Below, piece after piece: positions 6,741 to 13,849 of a stretch of DNA of 19,307 nucleotides. Source of the DNA: Thermoplasmata archaeon (GTDB taxonomy: Archaea > Thermoplasmatota > Thermoplasmata > Sysuiplasmatales > Sysuiplasmataceae). The DNA is taken from NCBI GenBank assembly GCA_021811925.1, contig JAKAPY010000011.1:1-19307 (forward strand). Direction: 5' to 3'. Position 1 is the stretch's first letter. The number at the start of each line of letters is the position of its first letter. Position numbers and translations under genes: made by a program. Under the pieces are notes generated by a model. That model did no database searches. It was not told where the DNA came from and saw only the letters and a program-made list of their open reading frames with translations.

Positions 6741-8060
6741 ATGGAGAAGGGTCTGACAGACAGGGAAGAGATGATACGCTGGCTCTACAGCCTCGAGAAC
6801 CTTGGAATAAAACTTGGTCTTGAGAACATGAGCCGATTGCTGGAAAAGCTTGGAAACCCGCACCGGTATTTCAAGTCCGTGCACGTGGCAGGAACTAATG
6901 GAAAAGGTTCAACCAGCTCATTGATAGCATCCATCCTTTCGTCCGAAGGGTACAGGACTGCACTCTATACCTCGCCACACCTCGTTGAGCTTGAAGAGAG
7001 GATAAAGGTTGATGGAAAACAGATAACTGCGGACGAGTTGCTCGAAACAGCCGCAGAAGTCAGGAAGGCGGCGGAAGAGCTTTTCTCGGGCGAAAGAAGG
7101 CAGATTACATTCTTCGAGATAGTGACCGCGATAGCATTTCTCCACTTCTCGAGAAAGAAGGTCGAATATGCAGTAATTGAGGTCGGACTGGGTGGAAGGC
7201 TCGATGCAACAAATGTGATCCAGCCTATGGTTTCTGTAATAACACATGTGGCGCTTGAGCACACAGAACTTCTGGGCAACACCCTGAGCTCGATCGCATT
7301 CGAAAAAGGCGGAATAATCAAACCTGGAATTCCGGCAATAGTAGCGGAAACCAATCAAGAAGCCCTCGGAAAGCTCGTTTCCCTCGCCTCTGAAAGGGGG
7401 TCAGAGCTCAATATGCTGAAGGATATTGTTTCGGTAAATCCCGTCGTTAACAGATGGGGCGAGCTCAGGGTAGATATAAGCGGACTGCTGGAATACAACG
7501 ATGTGCGCTCAGGACTCTGGGGGTCATACCAGCTTGGCAACATTGGCCTGGCTGTTGCAGTTGCTGAAAGGCTGCAGCGAATGGGCGTCTACCTTGGCGA
7601 CAATTCGATAAGGGAAGGACTCGAAAAGGTAAGCTTGCGCGGCAGGCTGCAGATTGCAGCAGGGAAAAAGGAGTTCCTGTTTGACAGCGCACACAACCCC
7701 GATGCCATGGCCGCTCTCTCTGCTTCGGTGAGGGATGTCACAGGAGAAGACCTCCTTTGCGTCATTGGGATACTCTCCGACAAGAAAATAGAGGATATGA
7801 TGCCATATATCCGCAAATTGACAACAGAGGTTGTTTGCGTTTCGCCGAAGACGACAAGGGCGAGACCTGCAGATCAGATAATGGAGAGTGCAAGAAGACA
7901 CCATCTTGCGGGGACGATAGCCGGAAATGTTGGTGACGGGATGGAAGTTGCGGCACATGAACAGACTGGCAGAAAAATTATCGTGACCGGTTCCATCAGG
8001 ACTGTGGGAGAGGCAATGGAATGGTGGTATGCAAAATACGGCGAGAAGCTCTGGACCTGA
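6741..8060 (+). CDS. folC: Dihydrofolate synthase / folylpolyglutamate synthase
   Basis: ATP-dependent Mur-ligase family enzyme that adds glutamate to (dihydro)pteroate or folate-type cofactors. The 439-residue product from the ATG at 6741 shows the P-loop GTNGKGS (51-57), LYTSPHL (76-81), the VIEVGLGGRLDATN block and FDSAHNPD in the C-terminal domain, all diagnostic of FolC. An ATG at 6618 is in frame, but its 41 extra residues look non-conserved and lie upstream of the likely TATA box. The gene is divergent from the GT4 gene and overlaps the next gene by 32 nt. In archaea the substrate could be folate or a modified pterin; sequence does not decide. Confidence 0.93.
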   Translation: MEKGLTDREEMIRWLYSLENLGIKLGLENMSRLLEKLGNPHRYFKSVHVAGTNGKGSTSSLIASILSSEGYRTALYTSPHLVELEERIKVDGKQITADELLETAAEVRKAAEELFSGERRQITFFEIVTAIAFLHFSRKKVEYAVIEVGLGGRLDATNVIQPMVSVITHVALEHTELLGNTLSSIAFEKGGIIKPGIPAIVAETNQEALGKLVSLASERGSELNMLKDIVSVNPVVNRWGELRVDISGLLEYNDVRSGLWGSYQLGNIGLAVAVAERLQRMGVYLGDNSIREGLEKVSLRGRLQIAAGKKEFLFDSAHNPDAMAALSASVRDVTGEDLLCVIGILSDKKIEDMMPYIRKLTTEVVCVSPKTTRARPADQIMESARRHHLAGTIAGNVGDGMEVAAHEQTGRKIIVTGSIRTVGEAMEWWYAKYGEKLWT

Positions 8061-8706
8061 TTCACGGAACTGCTCAAGGACAATATCACTGCTGAAGGAG
8101 CACTACACGAAAACAGGCCAGGTGACAGCGCTCGGCAAAGTAGCCGAACTGGATGATCCCTTCAGGGTGCTCATTGCCACCGTTCTCTCTCAGAGGACCA
8201 GAGATGAAGTCACATCAAGGGCGGAGAGAGCGCTGTTCGGCAAATTCCAGGATGCAGAGAGTATCTCGCAGGCAGGAATAGGCGAGATTGAGAATCTTAT
8301 AAGAAATGTCGGCTTCTACAAGACAAAGGCAAGGGCGATCAGGGAAATCTCCCGGGAGATACTGACAAGGTTTGACGGAATGGTTCCGGAGGATCTGGAG
8401 TCGCTCCTCTCACTCCCGCTTGTCGGGCGAAAAACTGCAAACTGTGTTCTTGTCTTCGGATTCGGCAAACCGGCAATCCCTGTTGACACACATGTGCACA
8501 GGATAAGCAACAGACTCGGTTGGGTCAGAACACGAACACCGGAGGAGACAGAGACCGCCCTTTCAAAACTCATTCCCAAAGTCAGGTGGCTGGATGTCAA
8601 CGAGCTGATGGTGAGGCATGGCAAGAACATCTGCAAGCCGATCAATCCGCGATGCGATATCTGTCCCATAGCACGATACTGCAACTACGAGCTGAAACGA
8701 AGATGA
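8029..8706 (+). CDS. nth: Endonuclease III (DNA glycosylase/AP lyase)
   Basis: Base-excision repair enzyme that removes oxidised pyrimidines and nicks the AP site. The 225-residue protein has the helix-hairpin-helix segment LPLVGRKTANCV with catalytic Lys135, the catalytic Asp153 in PVDTHVHR, and the [4Fe-4S] loop C202-x6-C209-x2-C212-x5-C218. All key residues are present. The start at 8029 lies inside folC in another frame, with GGTGG just upstream, giving a 32-nt overlap that implies co-transcription. A later start would remove part of the first helix. The substrate range could include thymine in G:T mispairs, as in archaeal Nth relatives. Confidence 0.95.
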   Translation: MQNTARSSGPDSRNCSRTISLLKEHYTKTGQVTALGKVAELDDPFRVLIATVLSQRTRDEVTSRAERALFGKFQDAESISQAGIGEIENLIRNVGFYKTKARAIREISREILTRFDGMVPEDLESLLSLPLVGRKTANCVLVFGFGKPAIPVDTHVHRISNRLGWVRTRTPEETETALSKLIPKVRWLDVNELMVRHGKNICKPINPRCDICPIARYCNYELKRR

Positions 8707-9151
8707 CGCAACAGCATAGCATGAAGAGGAAAAATCCGCTGTCAATACATGTTTCATCATGCAAGTCAGCTGTGCGCCCTTGACGGGCCGATATGGGCGG
8801 TCACGCAATCTTGCATATCTTGGACAGGACTCAGCGGTGCAAGGCAGGCGCTTGAGAACATCAGCAGAAGTGTCGGAAAATGGGTCCACAGAGATAGGTT
8901 TTTGTGAGCGATTTTTCACCAAAAGGCTATTTGAAATTGCACGAAAAAGGGTAGCTCACAAATTATTGTTATAACTGCTGGCATTCCCTGTTGCGCTGCT
9001 GCGACTGCCATGGCAATCCCTGCTTCTATAATGAGGAACACAGGCCATCCCCTTGCAATTTTTCAAATAGTTTTTGAGAAGAGACAACCGAGAATAAAGG
9101 AACCGCCCTTCCTTTTACAATTTTGGCCTCTTTGGTTTGGCATAAGTAAGG
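8707..9151. other. Non-coding stretch between nth and tRNA-Gly
   Basis: About 445 nt with no convincing gene on either strand. A TATA-like TTGTTATAAC at 8967-8974 has only a 49-codon open frame (9010-9159) downstream, with no recognisable features. The 3' half is AT-richer than its flanks. No tRNA-end repeat that could be an attachment site was found here by eye. Confidence 0.5.
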
Positions 9152-9159
9152 TTATTTAA
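9152..9159 (+). promoter_or_regulatory. TATA box of tRNA-Gly
   Basis: TTATTTAA is centred about 36 nt before the first base of the mature tRNA, which fits a transcription start about 10 nt upstream of it. Confidence 0.5.
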
Positions 9160-9191
9160 CCCCTCCAATGTTATCACGGAAATGTCCACGC

Positions 9192-9268
9192 GCGAGGTTA
9201 GTCTAGTCTGGTTAGGACATTAGCTTGCCAAGCTAGTAAGGCGGGTTCAAATCCCGCACCCCGCACCA
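9192..9268 (+). tRNA. tRNA-Gly (anticodon GCC)
   Basis: Folds as a cloverleaf. The acceptor is 9192-9198 with 9258-9264, the D stem GTCT/GGAC, the anticodon stem 9220-9224 with 9232-9236 with loop TTGCCAA (anticodon GCC at 9227-9229), and the T stem GCGGG/CCCGC with loop TTCAAAT. The discriminator A is at 9265 and CCA is encoded at 9266-9268. The acceptor stem has one A-C mismatch at positions 4-69, where a G-C pair would be usual. A TATA box lies upstream. An integrase remnant begins 25 nt downstream, which marks this tRNA as a likely integration site. Confidence 0.95.
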
Positions 9269-9293
9269 GTATAATACCCGGATTTCCCATCAT

Positions 9294-9905
9294 TTACTGA
9301 TCTTTCAGTGTATCCTTTAGTTTTCTGGCACTTCCGGAAATAGTTTTCAAACACGCTGGACGAACGTTTCGCCACTTCCTACATCGGGGGGGGGAGTAAC
9401 GATGTGTACCCTGTATGTCACGATGTCCCAGCGCCATCTGGACCTCCCTGACAACATGCCAGTTCTGCCACCAGTTTATCCCGCATATCGGCTTACCGTA
9501 AGGTCGGTTACTGAGGTGGCTGACACCCAGGAGCGAACCCTCCTCGAGCAGCATCGGCTTGACTTTCCGCGTCTTCTTCACAGGCAGGCTGAGCAGCCTT
9601 ATCCCGAAGTCAAGTTTCCCGCCCGTATATCTGCGATGTCGCTGACTTCGCATCCCGTGTTCCATATGAGAAGCGAAAGAAGAGTGTCACGCAAGGAACG
9701 GCTGCATGCACATGATCCTCTTCCGGGCCAAGGGCATGCTCTGCTTTTGCAATCTCAGGCATCTGCAGATACTGGTCCAGTGTGATATGTGGAGGAAGCT
9801 CGTCAGCCTCCCTCTAGCGGCAAGGCTCCCTGCAGCGGAATCATTGAGGACATACATCACACTCTTGCGCAGCTGTATTTGATAATTGCAGTACTTGAGG
9901 CTGGA
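9294..9905 (-). pseudogene. Tyrosine recombinase/integrase remnant, multiply frameshifted
   Basis: Reading leftward, successive frames give tyrosine-recombinase-like pieces in order. They are SLKYCNYQIQLRKSVMYVLN (core-binding-like), READELPPHITLDQYLQMPE, RDTLLSLLIWNTGCEVSDIADIR (box I region), KLDFGIRLLSLPVKKTRKV, and QMALGHRDIQGTHRYS (the LGH and catalytic-Tyr region). At least three frame changes are needed to join them; one is near 9616-9626. The box I catalytic Arg (TGxRxSE) is Glu (codon 9647-9649), and the HxxR box II segment is not recognisable. The Tyr (9396-9398) remains, next to a run of nine C. It is inactive by several criteria. Its C-terminal end faces tRNA-Gly, as expected for a tRNA-targeting integrase. 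Confidence 0.78.
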
Positions 9906-9970
9906 AACAGCGCAGGCGCATTAATGCGGGATATCGAAAAATCAGAACATACTTCTGCATGAAATGTTGG

Positions 9971-10687
9971 CTACTTACCGTAGATGGCGTGGAAGTGTTC
10001 CCAGTTGCGTTCATATCGATCTTTGTCTGTTGCCACTGCCTTGGCGGCAATCATCCTGTCTATGGTTTCATGTCCCCCGTGTTTCACGTTCCAGTCTGTG
10101 CGAATCACGCCAACAATGCCGTCTCTATGGAGCCTCATGCCCAGCTCAAAGTCCTCCACACCCATGTCAAACCCCTCATCGAAGTTATATGTACGCAGCG
10201 TATCCGCCCTGAAAAGTGCAAATGGCTGTGTATTGGCGAAGCATCCTCCTGCTATGCTGCGCATGGCGTGCATGTGCCGCAGGTGCTTCCAGAACCACAG
10301 AGGTGCACGGTTATGGATCGATTCTCTTACCAAATCCGAAAAATGCCCAAGTTCGCCCGACTTGCCGTTAACACATGGAGAAACAAACGTACTGTCGTTC
10401 TCGTCCAGGTACTCAATCGCTCCCGGCAGTGAGATGTCATACACATCATCATTTGACAAGGCAATATGTTTTATGCCATCATCCCTGAGGCACTCCGCTA
10501 TTCCTGCATTCATACTTCTTGAAAAATTGAATGTGGGATAACTGTCCACCACGACAACCATGGACCATTTCATCCTGCTGACTTCCAATAGCAGGTTGCG
10601 CACGCAATCCCTTTCAGGTGTGTCCACAGGTACCACAACAGCAGTGTCACCACCTGCTTTTTCCAGCCACTCTATTCTCAAATTCAT
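9971..10687 (-). CDS. Glycosyltransferase family 2-like protein
   Basis: A 238-residue GT-A-type protein. Motifs seen are FNFSRSMNAGI (55-63), typical of GT2 enzymes near the nucleotide site, the acidic metal motif LSNDDV (D80-D81), and GFDMGVEDFELGMRLHRDG (172-190) holding the conserved Glu-Asp acceptor-site pair, followed by VKHGGHET. These fit an active inverting transferase. AAGGAGG lies only 2 nt before the ATG. Just upstream on the same strand is a tail fragment of another gene that recurs before the FkbM gene. It lies in the accessory island beside tRNA-Gly, probably for surface glycan assembly. Shorter than most GT2 proteins but apparently intact. Confidence 0.82.
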   Translation of the reverse strand: MNLRIEWLEKAGGDTAVVVPVDTPERDCVRNLLLEVSRMKWSMVVVVDSYPTFNFSRSMNAGIAECLRDDGIKHIALSNDDVYDISLPGAIEYLDENDSTFVSPCVNGKSGELGHFSDLVRESIHNRAPLWFWKHLRHMHAMRSIAGGCFANTQPFALFRADTLRTYNFDEGFDMGVEDFELGMRLHRDGIVGVIRTDWNVKHGGHETIDRMIAAKAVATDKDRYERNWEHFHAIYGK

Positions 10688-10694
10688 GTCCTCC

Positions 10695-10799
10695 TTATGC
10701 CTGTTTCTTTCTTGTCTTTTTTATATTTCCATTGTTGATTCTTAAAACGTAATACGCAACTGCAAGGAATACAGGGATAAAATACAGGCTTCTACCTGC
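10695..10799 (-). pseudogene. Gene-tail fragment, copy A (probable glycosyltransferase C-terminus)
   Basis: After an in-frame TAA (10800-10802) this frame encodes a 34-residue tail that ends AYYVLRINNGNIKKTRKKQA and stop. The same tail (GRS-x2-FI-x2-FL-x-V-x-YY-x-LRINN-x-NIKK) ends the 114-residue ORF upstream of the FkbM gene. A GRS motif, a hydrophobic segment and a basic end is the layout often seen at the C-terminus of GT2 enzymes. No upstream portion of the gene survives; only about 50 nt separate it from the end of the FkbM gene. Its TAA is 7 nt before the next ATG. Confidence 0.65.
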
Positions 10800-10851
10800 T
10801 TATTCACAATGAAATGTTGCATCCGCGCCTCCGTCAATGAAGAGTGTAATA

Positions 10852-11526
10852 TCACAAAAAATAAAGGTTTGTAATTTCATTCATCCATCCTGCGCCATAT
10901 ACAGTTCTACCGACCATAGGGAGCCCGAACCCGAGCTTGAGCATGAATGCGCATACCTTTTCCCGGAGGTCAGAACTGTGTGTTTCAACTATTGTACGGG
11001 GCATGTGCTCCGCAAGCAGCCTTTTGCCGCCCTGCAAGACATCCATTTCAAATCCCTCCACGTCAATCTTGATCAAGTCAGGTGGCAAAATAACATGATC
11101 GTCAAGTGTCACGGTCTCATACCTTTCGCCTTTTCCATCTTTTATTAACATCGTACCGCTGTTGTTGACAGCTGCCGTCATGGATGTTCCTTTTCCCACC
11201 GCCAGATTATACAGGCGAATGTGACTGCTGTTAAGTCTGATGTTAGCCTTGGCTTCTTCATAGTTTATGGAGAGCGGCTCGTAAGCGATTACAGTTGCAC
11301 CATAGACCTTTTCCCATATCAAAGAATAATCGGCAAACTGAGCGCCAACGTCGATTACAACGTTTCCTGCTTTAGGCTCGAATTCTCTTACTTCGTATTG
11401 CCTTTCACGCATGGCTTCCAGGCAGTGGCGCCAGTGTGTGAATTTGATTCCTGTTGTGGCCACAAAAGGGACATAAAAACGCAGGTACTCGTATCTGCGG
11501 CCCCAACGATCTCCTATGTGTATCAT
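10852..11526 (-). CDS. FkbM family SAM-dependent methyltransferase
   Basis: A 224-residue Rossmann-fold methyltransferase expected to O-methylate a sugar or other hydroxyl. SAM-binding motif I is VVIDVGAQFADYS (56-68), the acidic loop after the second strand is AYEPLS (81-86), and the family signature LIKIDVEGFEMDVLQGG spans 151-167. All core motifs are intact. Its ATG overlaps the stop of the preceding ORF (ATGA), which implies translational coupling. With glycosyltransferases on the same strand, methylation of a surface glycan is the natural inference. The substrate is not determinable. Confidence 0.9.
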   Translation of the reverse strand: MIHIGDRWGRRYEYLRFYVPFVATTGIKFTHWRHCLEAMRERQYEVREFEPKAGNVVIDVGAQFADYSLIWEKVYGATVIAYEPLSINYEEAKANIRLNSSHIRLYNLAVGKGTSMTAAVNNSGTMLIKDGKGERYETVTLDDHVILPPDLIKIDVEGFEMDVLQGGKRLLAEHMPRTIVETHSSDLREKVCAFMLKLGFGLPMVGRTVYGAGWMNEITNLYFL

Positions 11527-11867
11527 CTCGCAGCCCCTAATGCCCGTTTCTTCTTTGACTTTTTAATATTTTCGTTGTTAATTCTCAAGGCATAATATAC
11601 AACATCGAGGAAGGCAGCGATGAAATGCGGGCTCCTCCCCGCTGCGTATTGGCCAAGGTAACCCGGGTAATTGAGAACACTCTCAATGCTGCCCAGATTT
11701 GAGTCGGAAGGAGGAGGGCGGAGTCCCAATACATTGGTCGGTGGAGGTACAGGCAAACTCATGTTGACACCGCTGAAGGAGCTAGCGCCCGCCACACCAG
11801 TAGCCAGCGACATGCAAGACATACTATTATACCCGATATTGAAGCGGTGCTGCTTTAAGGGAATCAT
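11523..11867 (-). CDS. 114-residue ORF ending in the duplicated tail (copy B); possible truncated glycosyltransferase
   Basis: Opens with an ATG overlapping the stop of the upstream surface-protein gene (ATGA) and closes with a TGA overlapping the FkbM start (ATGA). The N-terminal 60 residues are low in complexity (Ser, Pro and Gly rich, with VPPPTNVLGLRPPP) and unlike any domain I know. From about residue 62 (SIESVLNYPGYLGQYAAGRS) it resembles the end of a GT2-type protein and then matches copy A at 10695-10799. The two ATGA junctions argue that it is translated; the missing catalytic domain argues for a remnant fused to new upstream sequence. Confidence 0.45.
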   Translation of the reverse strand: MIPLKQHRFNIGYNSMSCMSLATGVAGASSFSGVNMSLPVPPPTNVLGLRPPPSDSNLGSIESVLNYPGYLGQYAAGRSPHFIAAFLDVVYYALRINNENIKKSKKKRALGAAR

Positions 11868-12394
11868 TTCACAGGACGATTTCTTCGATTGGCGGCACTA
11901 AATAAGATCAGTAGGAGGCCTATGCCGGTTGCAATCAATCCGGGGGTGCTAGTGTACCCTGAGACTGTTTGTTGAAGTTGCGGTTGCACGATCACGGCAA
12001 CTACGAGTGGTTGCGCCTCTGCGAAGGCATAGGTCCCCGCTGTAACAGCGTAATAACATATGTCACCGCTTCCATCGTTAATCGAACCATTCAAGCCCAG
12101 TGCCTGGTAGTTCGAGAAAGTTGTGTTGGCCAAATCTTTTGAAGGCATTAACGAATAATTTGAGTAACTAGCAGTATCATTTCTTAAGAACAATATGATT
12201 TCTGTTACTTGCCTGGCTGTGAAGTTGTTCGGTATCTCTGTTACGTACAGCCCATTTTTAAGCTATGTAAGTTGGGTTGCGTTGTAAGTATGGCTGTTGC
12301 CGTTGAAGTTTGGATTCACTGAAAGGCTTATTGCTATCAGGATCAATCCGACCACAAGCACCGACAGACCCAGTCTCAAGAGGGTGATCCTCAT
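11864..12394 (-). pseudogene. Surface-type protein with N- and C-terminal membrane segments, interrupted by TAG
   Basis: From the ATG at 12394 the frame encodes a 177-codon unit. It has a signal/TM segment (LLRLGLSVLVVGLILIAISL) and a Thr/Asn/Ser-rich ectodomain with several N-x-S/T sequons (NAT, NFT, NDT, NTT, NGS). A C-terminal TM segment (GLIATGIGLLLILF) is followed by a basic anchor RRNRPVK. The only interruption is a TAG at codon 44 (12263-12265); coding character is continuous on both sides. This is the layout of an archaeal extracytoplasmic, probably N-glycosylated protein. The stop suggests a recent nonsense mutation; a shorter product could start inside. No specific family recognised. 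Confidence 0.65.
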
Positions 12395-12456
12395 CTTCTT
12401 CGAATTCGTAACTTAGAACCAAGAAAAAAAGGTTTCTGGCGCTTACTCAAAAGTCA

Positions 12457-12863
12457 TTACACCCCCCACCACCAGGACGGTTCAGACATCGGCATGATAC
12501 TATCATGGGGTGAGGTGTTGAACCGACTCGATAGGGCAGGAAAGTACTTTGTGAGTTCCGCAGCAGAATACTCCACATAAATCTTGGCGCCGAGTTCGCC
12601 ATAGACTGCCATATTCGGCAGCCAGAAACCCTGCCAGGGGACATGATACGCCCAATCAGCTCATCGCTCGGTGTTCATGGAAATGAGATTTCCGCGGAAT
12701 GCGGCAATTTGTCAACCGACCGGACACGCGAGCCGGGAGGATAGGAATAGCTGCTTATAGCGAAAGCAAACCAGGTAGAACAGTAGTCCTTATAGACAAT
12801 TGTCTTCAATGTATTCTGTGTGGATGCTTGATATGTAATTCCTGCCTGATAGCTATAGAACAT
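12457..12863 (-). pseudogene. Broken coding remnant, unidentified
   Basis: Two different leftward frames look protein-like. One (12863-12675) encodes YQAGITYQASTQNTLKTIVY and further Tyr/Ser-rich sequence. The other (to the TAA at 12457-12459) encodes ADWAYHVPWQGFWLPNMAVY and then GELGAKIYVEYSAAELTKYF, continuing to a PSWWWGV end. The second has open frame before it (RGNLISMNTER) interrupted by TGA at 12661-12663 and no start codon. The pieces may come from one extracytoplasmic protein that has suffered a frameshift and a nonsense change. I cannot name the family. The remnant's right end meets the promoter of the HAD gene. Confidence 0.4.
12829..12839 (+). promoter_or_regulatory. TATA-like element of the HAD gene
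   Basis: GATATGTAATT is centred about 27 nt upstream of the ATG at 12862, consistent with a leaderless mRNA. Confidence 0.4.
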
Positions 12864-13704
12864 GAAGGCCGTATTCCTTGACCTAGCCAGAACGGCGGTG
12901 GAGTTCAGTCCGGGTTACCATAACGAACTGGGATCATTCCTTAGAAGCAATGGTTACTGCATCTCTGACCGTGATGTTTTCCGTGAGATTTCCAAACAGA
13001 GGGCATGGCTGCATGTAGCACCAGACTGTCAGGATAATTTGCCCCTTGATTTTGCATCTCTCTTCAATGAACTGACAGGAGAATTGCCTGAAACACAAGT
13101 GATCGCTGCAATGAGGAATGTTACGGTTCCGGCTCAAGCATCCGCAATCTATGAGGACATACCGTGGTTTGTCGAAGAGGCAAACGCAAGCGGAGTGAAA
13201 GTTGTTCTCATCGCAGGTAGCAGGCTCCAAGATATGGAAATTGTCAGGACATCAGGAATTGAAGACATTGTCAACGCGGTGGTCTATGGTTCTTATGCCG
13301 GCTATCCAAGACGGGGAAGCGACGTTTTCCTAAGGGCGGCGGCAATTGCGGGTTCCAGCGGCGTGTTCATAGGCGATACATACGAAGTGGACAGCCTGGA
13401 TGCGGCCGCAGCCGAGATACCATTTCTTCTCATTGACAGGGAAGATTACTACCAGGACATTCGAAAGAACAAAGCAACCAGCTTGAAGGCTGCGCTCGAT
13501 ATCATTCTAGCTGCTCAACCTGATGAAGAGAAGGTTTCCGATGACCAATGGATCGGCTACCCTTCACCAACTGACTTGTTTGCTCCCCGAAAGCCGAGGG
13601 CTGTGAGCATGCGTGGAGCAAAACTGATGGCGTTGACCCATGGAAACGACAGCTGGCACCAGGCAAACACAAATTTGAATGACTATCTGGAAATAGTTCC
13701 CTGA
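12862..13704 (+). CDS. HAD-superfamily hydrolase-like protein with D-x-A motif I
   Basis: A 280-residue protein with the HAD layout. Motif I is VFLDLARTAVEF (nucleophile Asp7), a helical cap occupies roughly 15-95, motif II is VVLIAGS (Ser120), and motif IV is GVFIGDTYEVDSLDAAAAE (Asp172, Asp177). Two normal phosphatase residues are absent. The Asp two positions after the nucleophile is Ala9, and the motif III Lys is not evident (YAGYPRRGSDVF). D-x-A also occurs in phosphonoacetaldehyde hydrolase, which has Arg at motif III, so this could be a C-P hydrolase relative rather than a dead enzyme; Lys45 in the cap could then be the Schiff-base candidate, but this is speculative. An extra C-terminal tail of about 60 residues (220-280) is unrecognised. 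Confidence 0.75.
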   Translation: MKAVFLDLARTAVEFSPGYHNELGSFLRSNGYCISDRDVFREISKQRAWLHVAPDCQDNLPLDFASLFNELTGELPETQVIAAMRNVTVPAQASAIYEDIPWFVEEANASGVKVVLIAGSRLQDMEIVRTSGIEDIVNAVVYGSYAGYPRRGSDVFLRAAAIAGSSGVFIGDTYEVDSLDAAAAEIPFLLIDREDYYQDIRKNKATSLKAALDIILAAQPDEEKVSDDQWIGYPSPTDLFAPRKPRAVSMRGAKLMALTHGNDSWHQANTNLNDYLEIVP

Positions 13705-13822
13705 CCGGAAATGACGGGGCTCGAAGGCGAGAATGCTTCAGTTAGGCAATCTCCTCGACTGATTATTATTAACAGCAAGCCTGACATCTGAGGCTTTCAG
13801 TTCAAATAAAAAACTGGTCCTC

Positions 13823-13831
13823 TTTATAAAC
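13823..13831 (+). promoter_or_regulatory. TATA box of the sdhCAB operon
   Basis: TTTATAAAC is centred about 24 nt upstream of the TTG at 13850, supporting that unusual start and a leaderless operon mRNA. Confidence 0.6.
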
Positions 13832-13849
13832 AAAACAGGGGGACCTGAA

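Noticed and set aside
9010..9159. 49-codon plus-strand ORF before tRNA-Gly with a TATA-like box about 40 nt upstream
   Set aside because: Composition is not clearly coding, it runs into the tRNA promoter, and no motif is visible.
12263..12265. TAG as a pyrrolysine codon
   Set aside because: serS ends in TAG as a plain stop, the site is in a decaying island, and no pyl gene is present in the window; a nonsense change is simpler.
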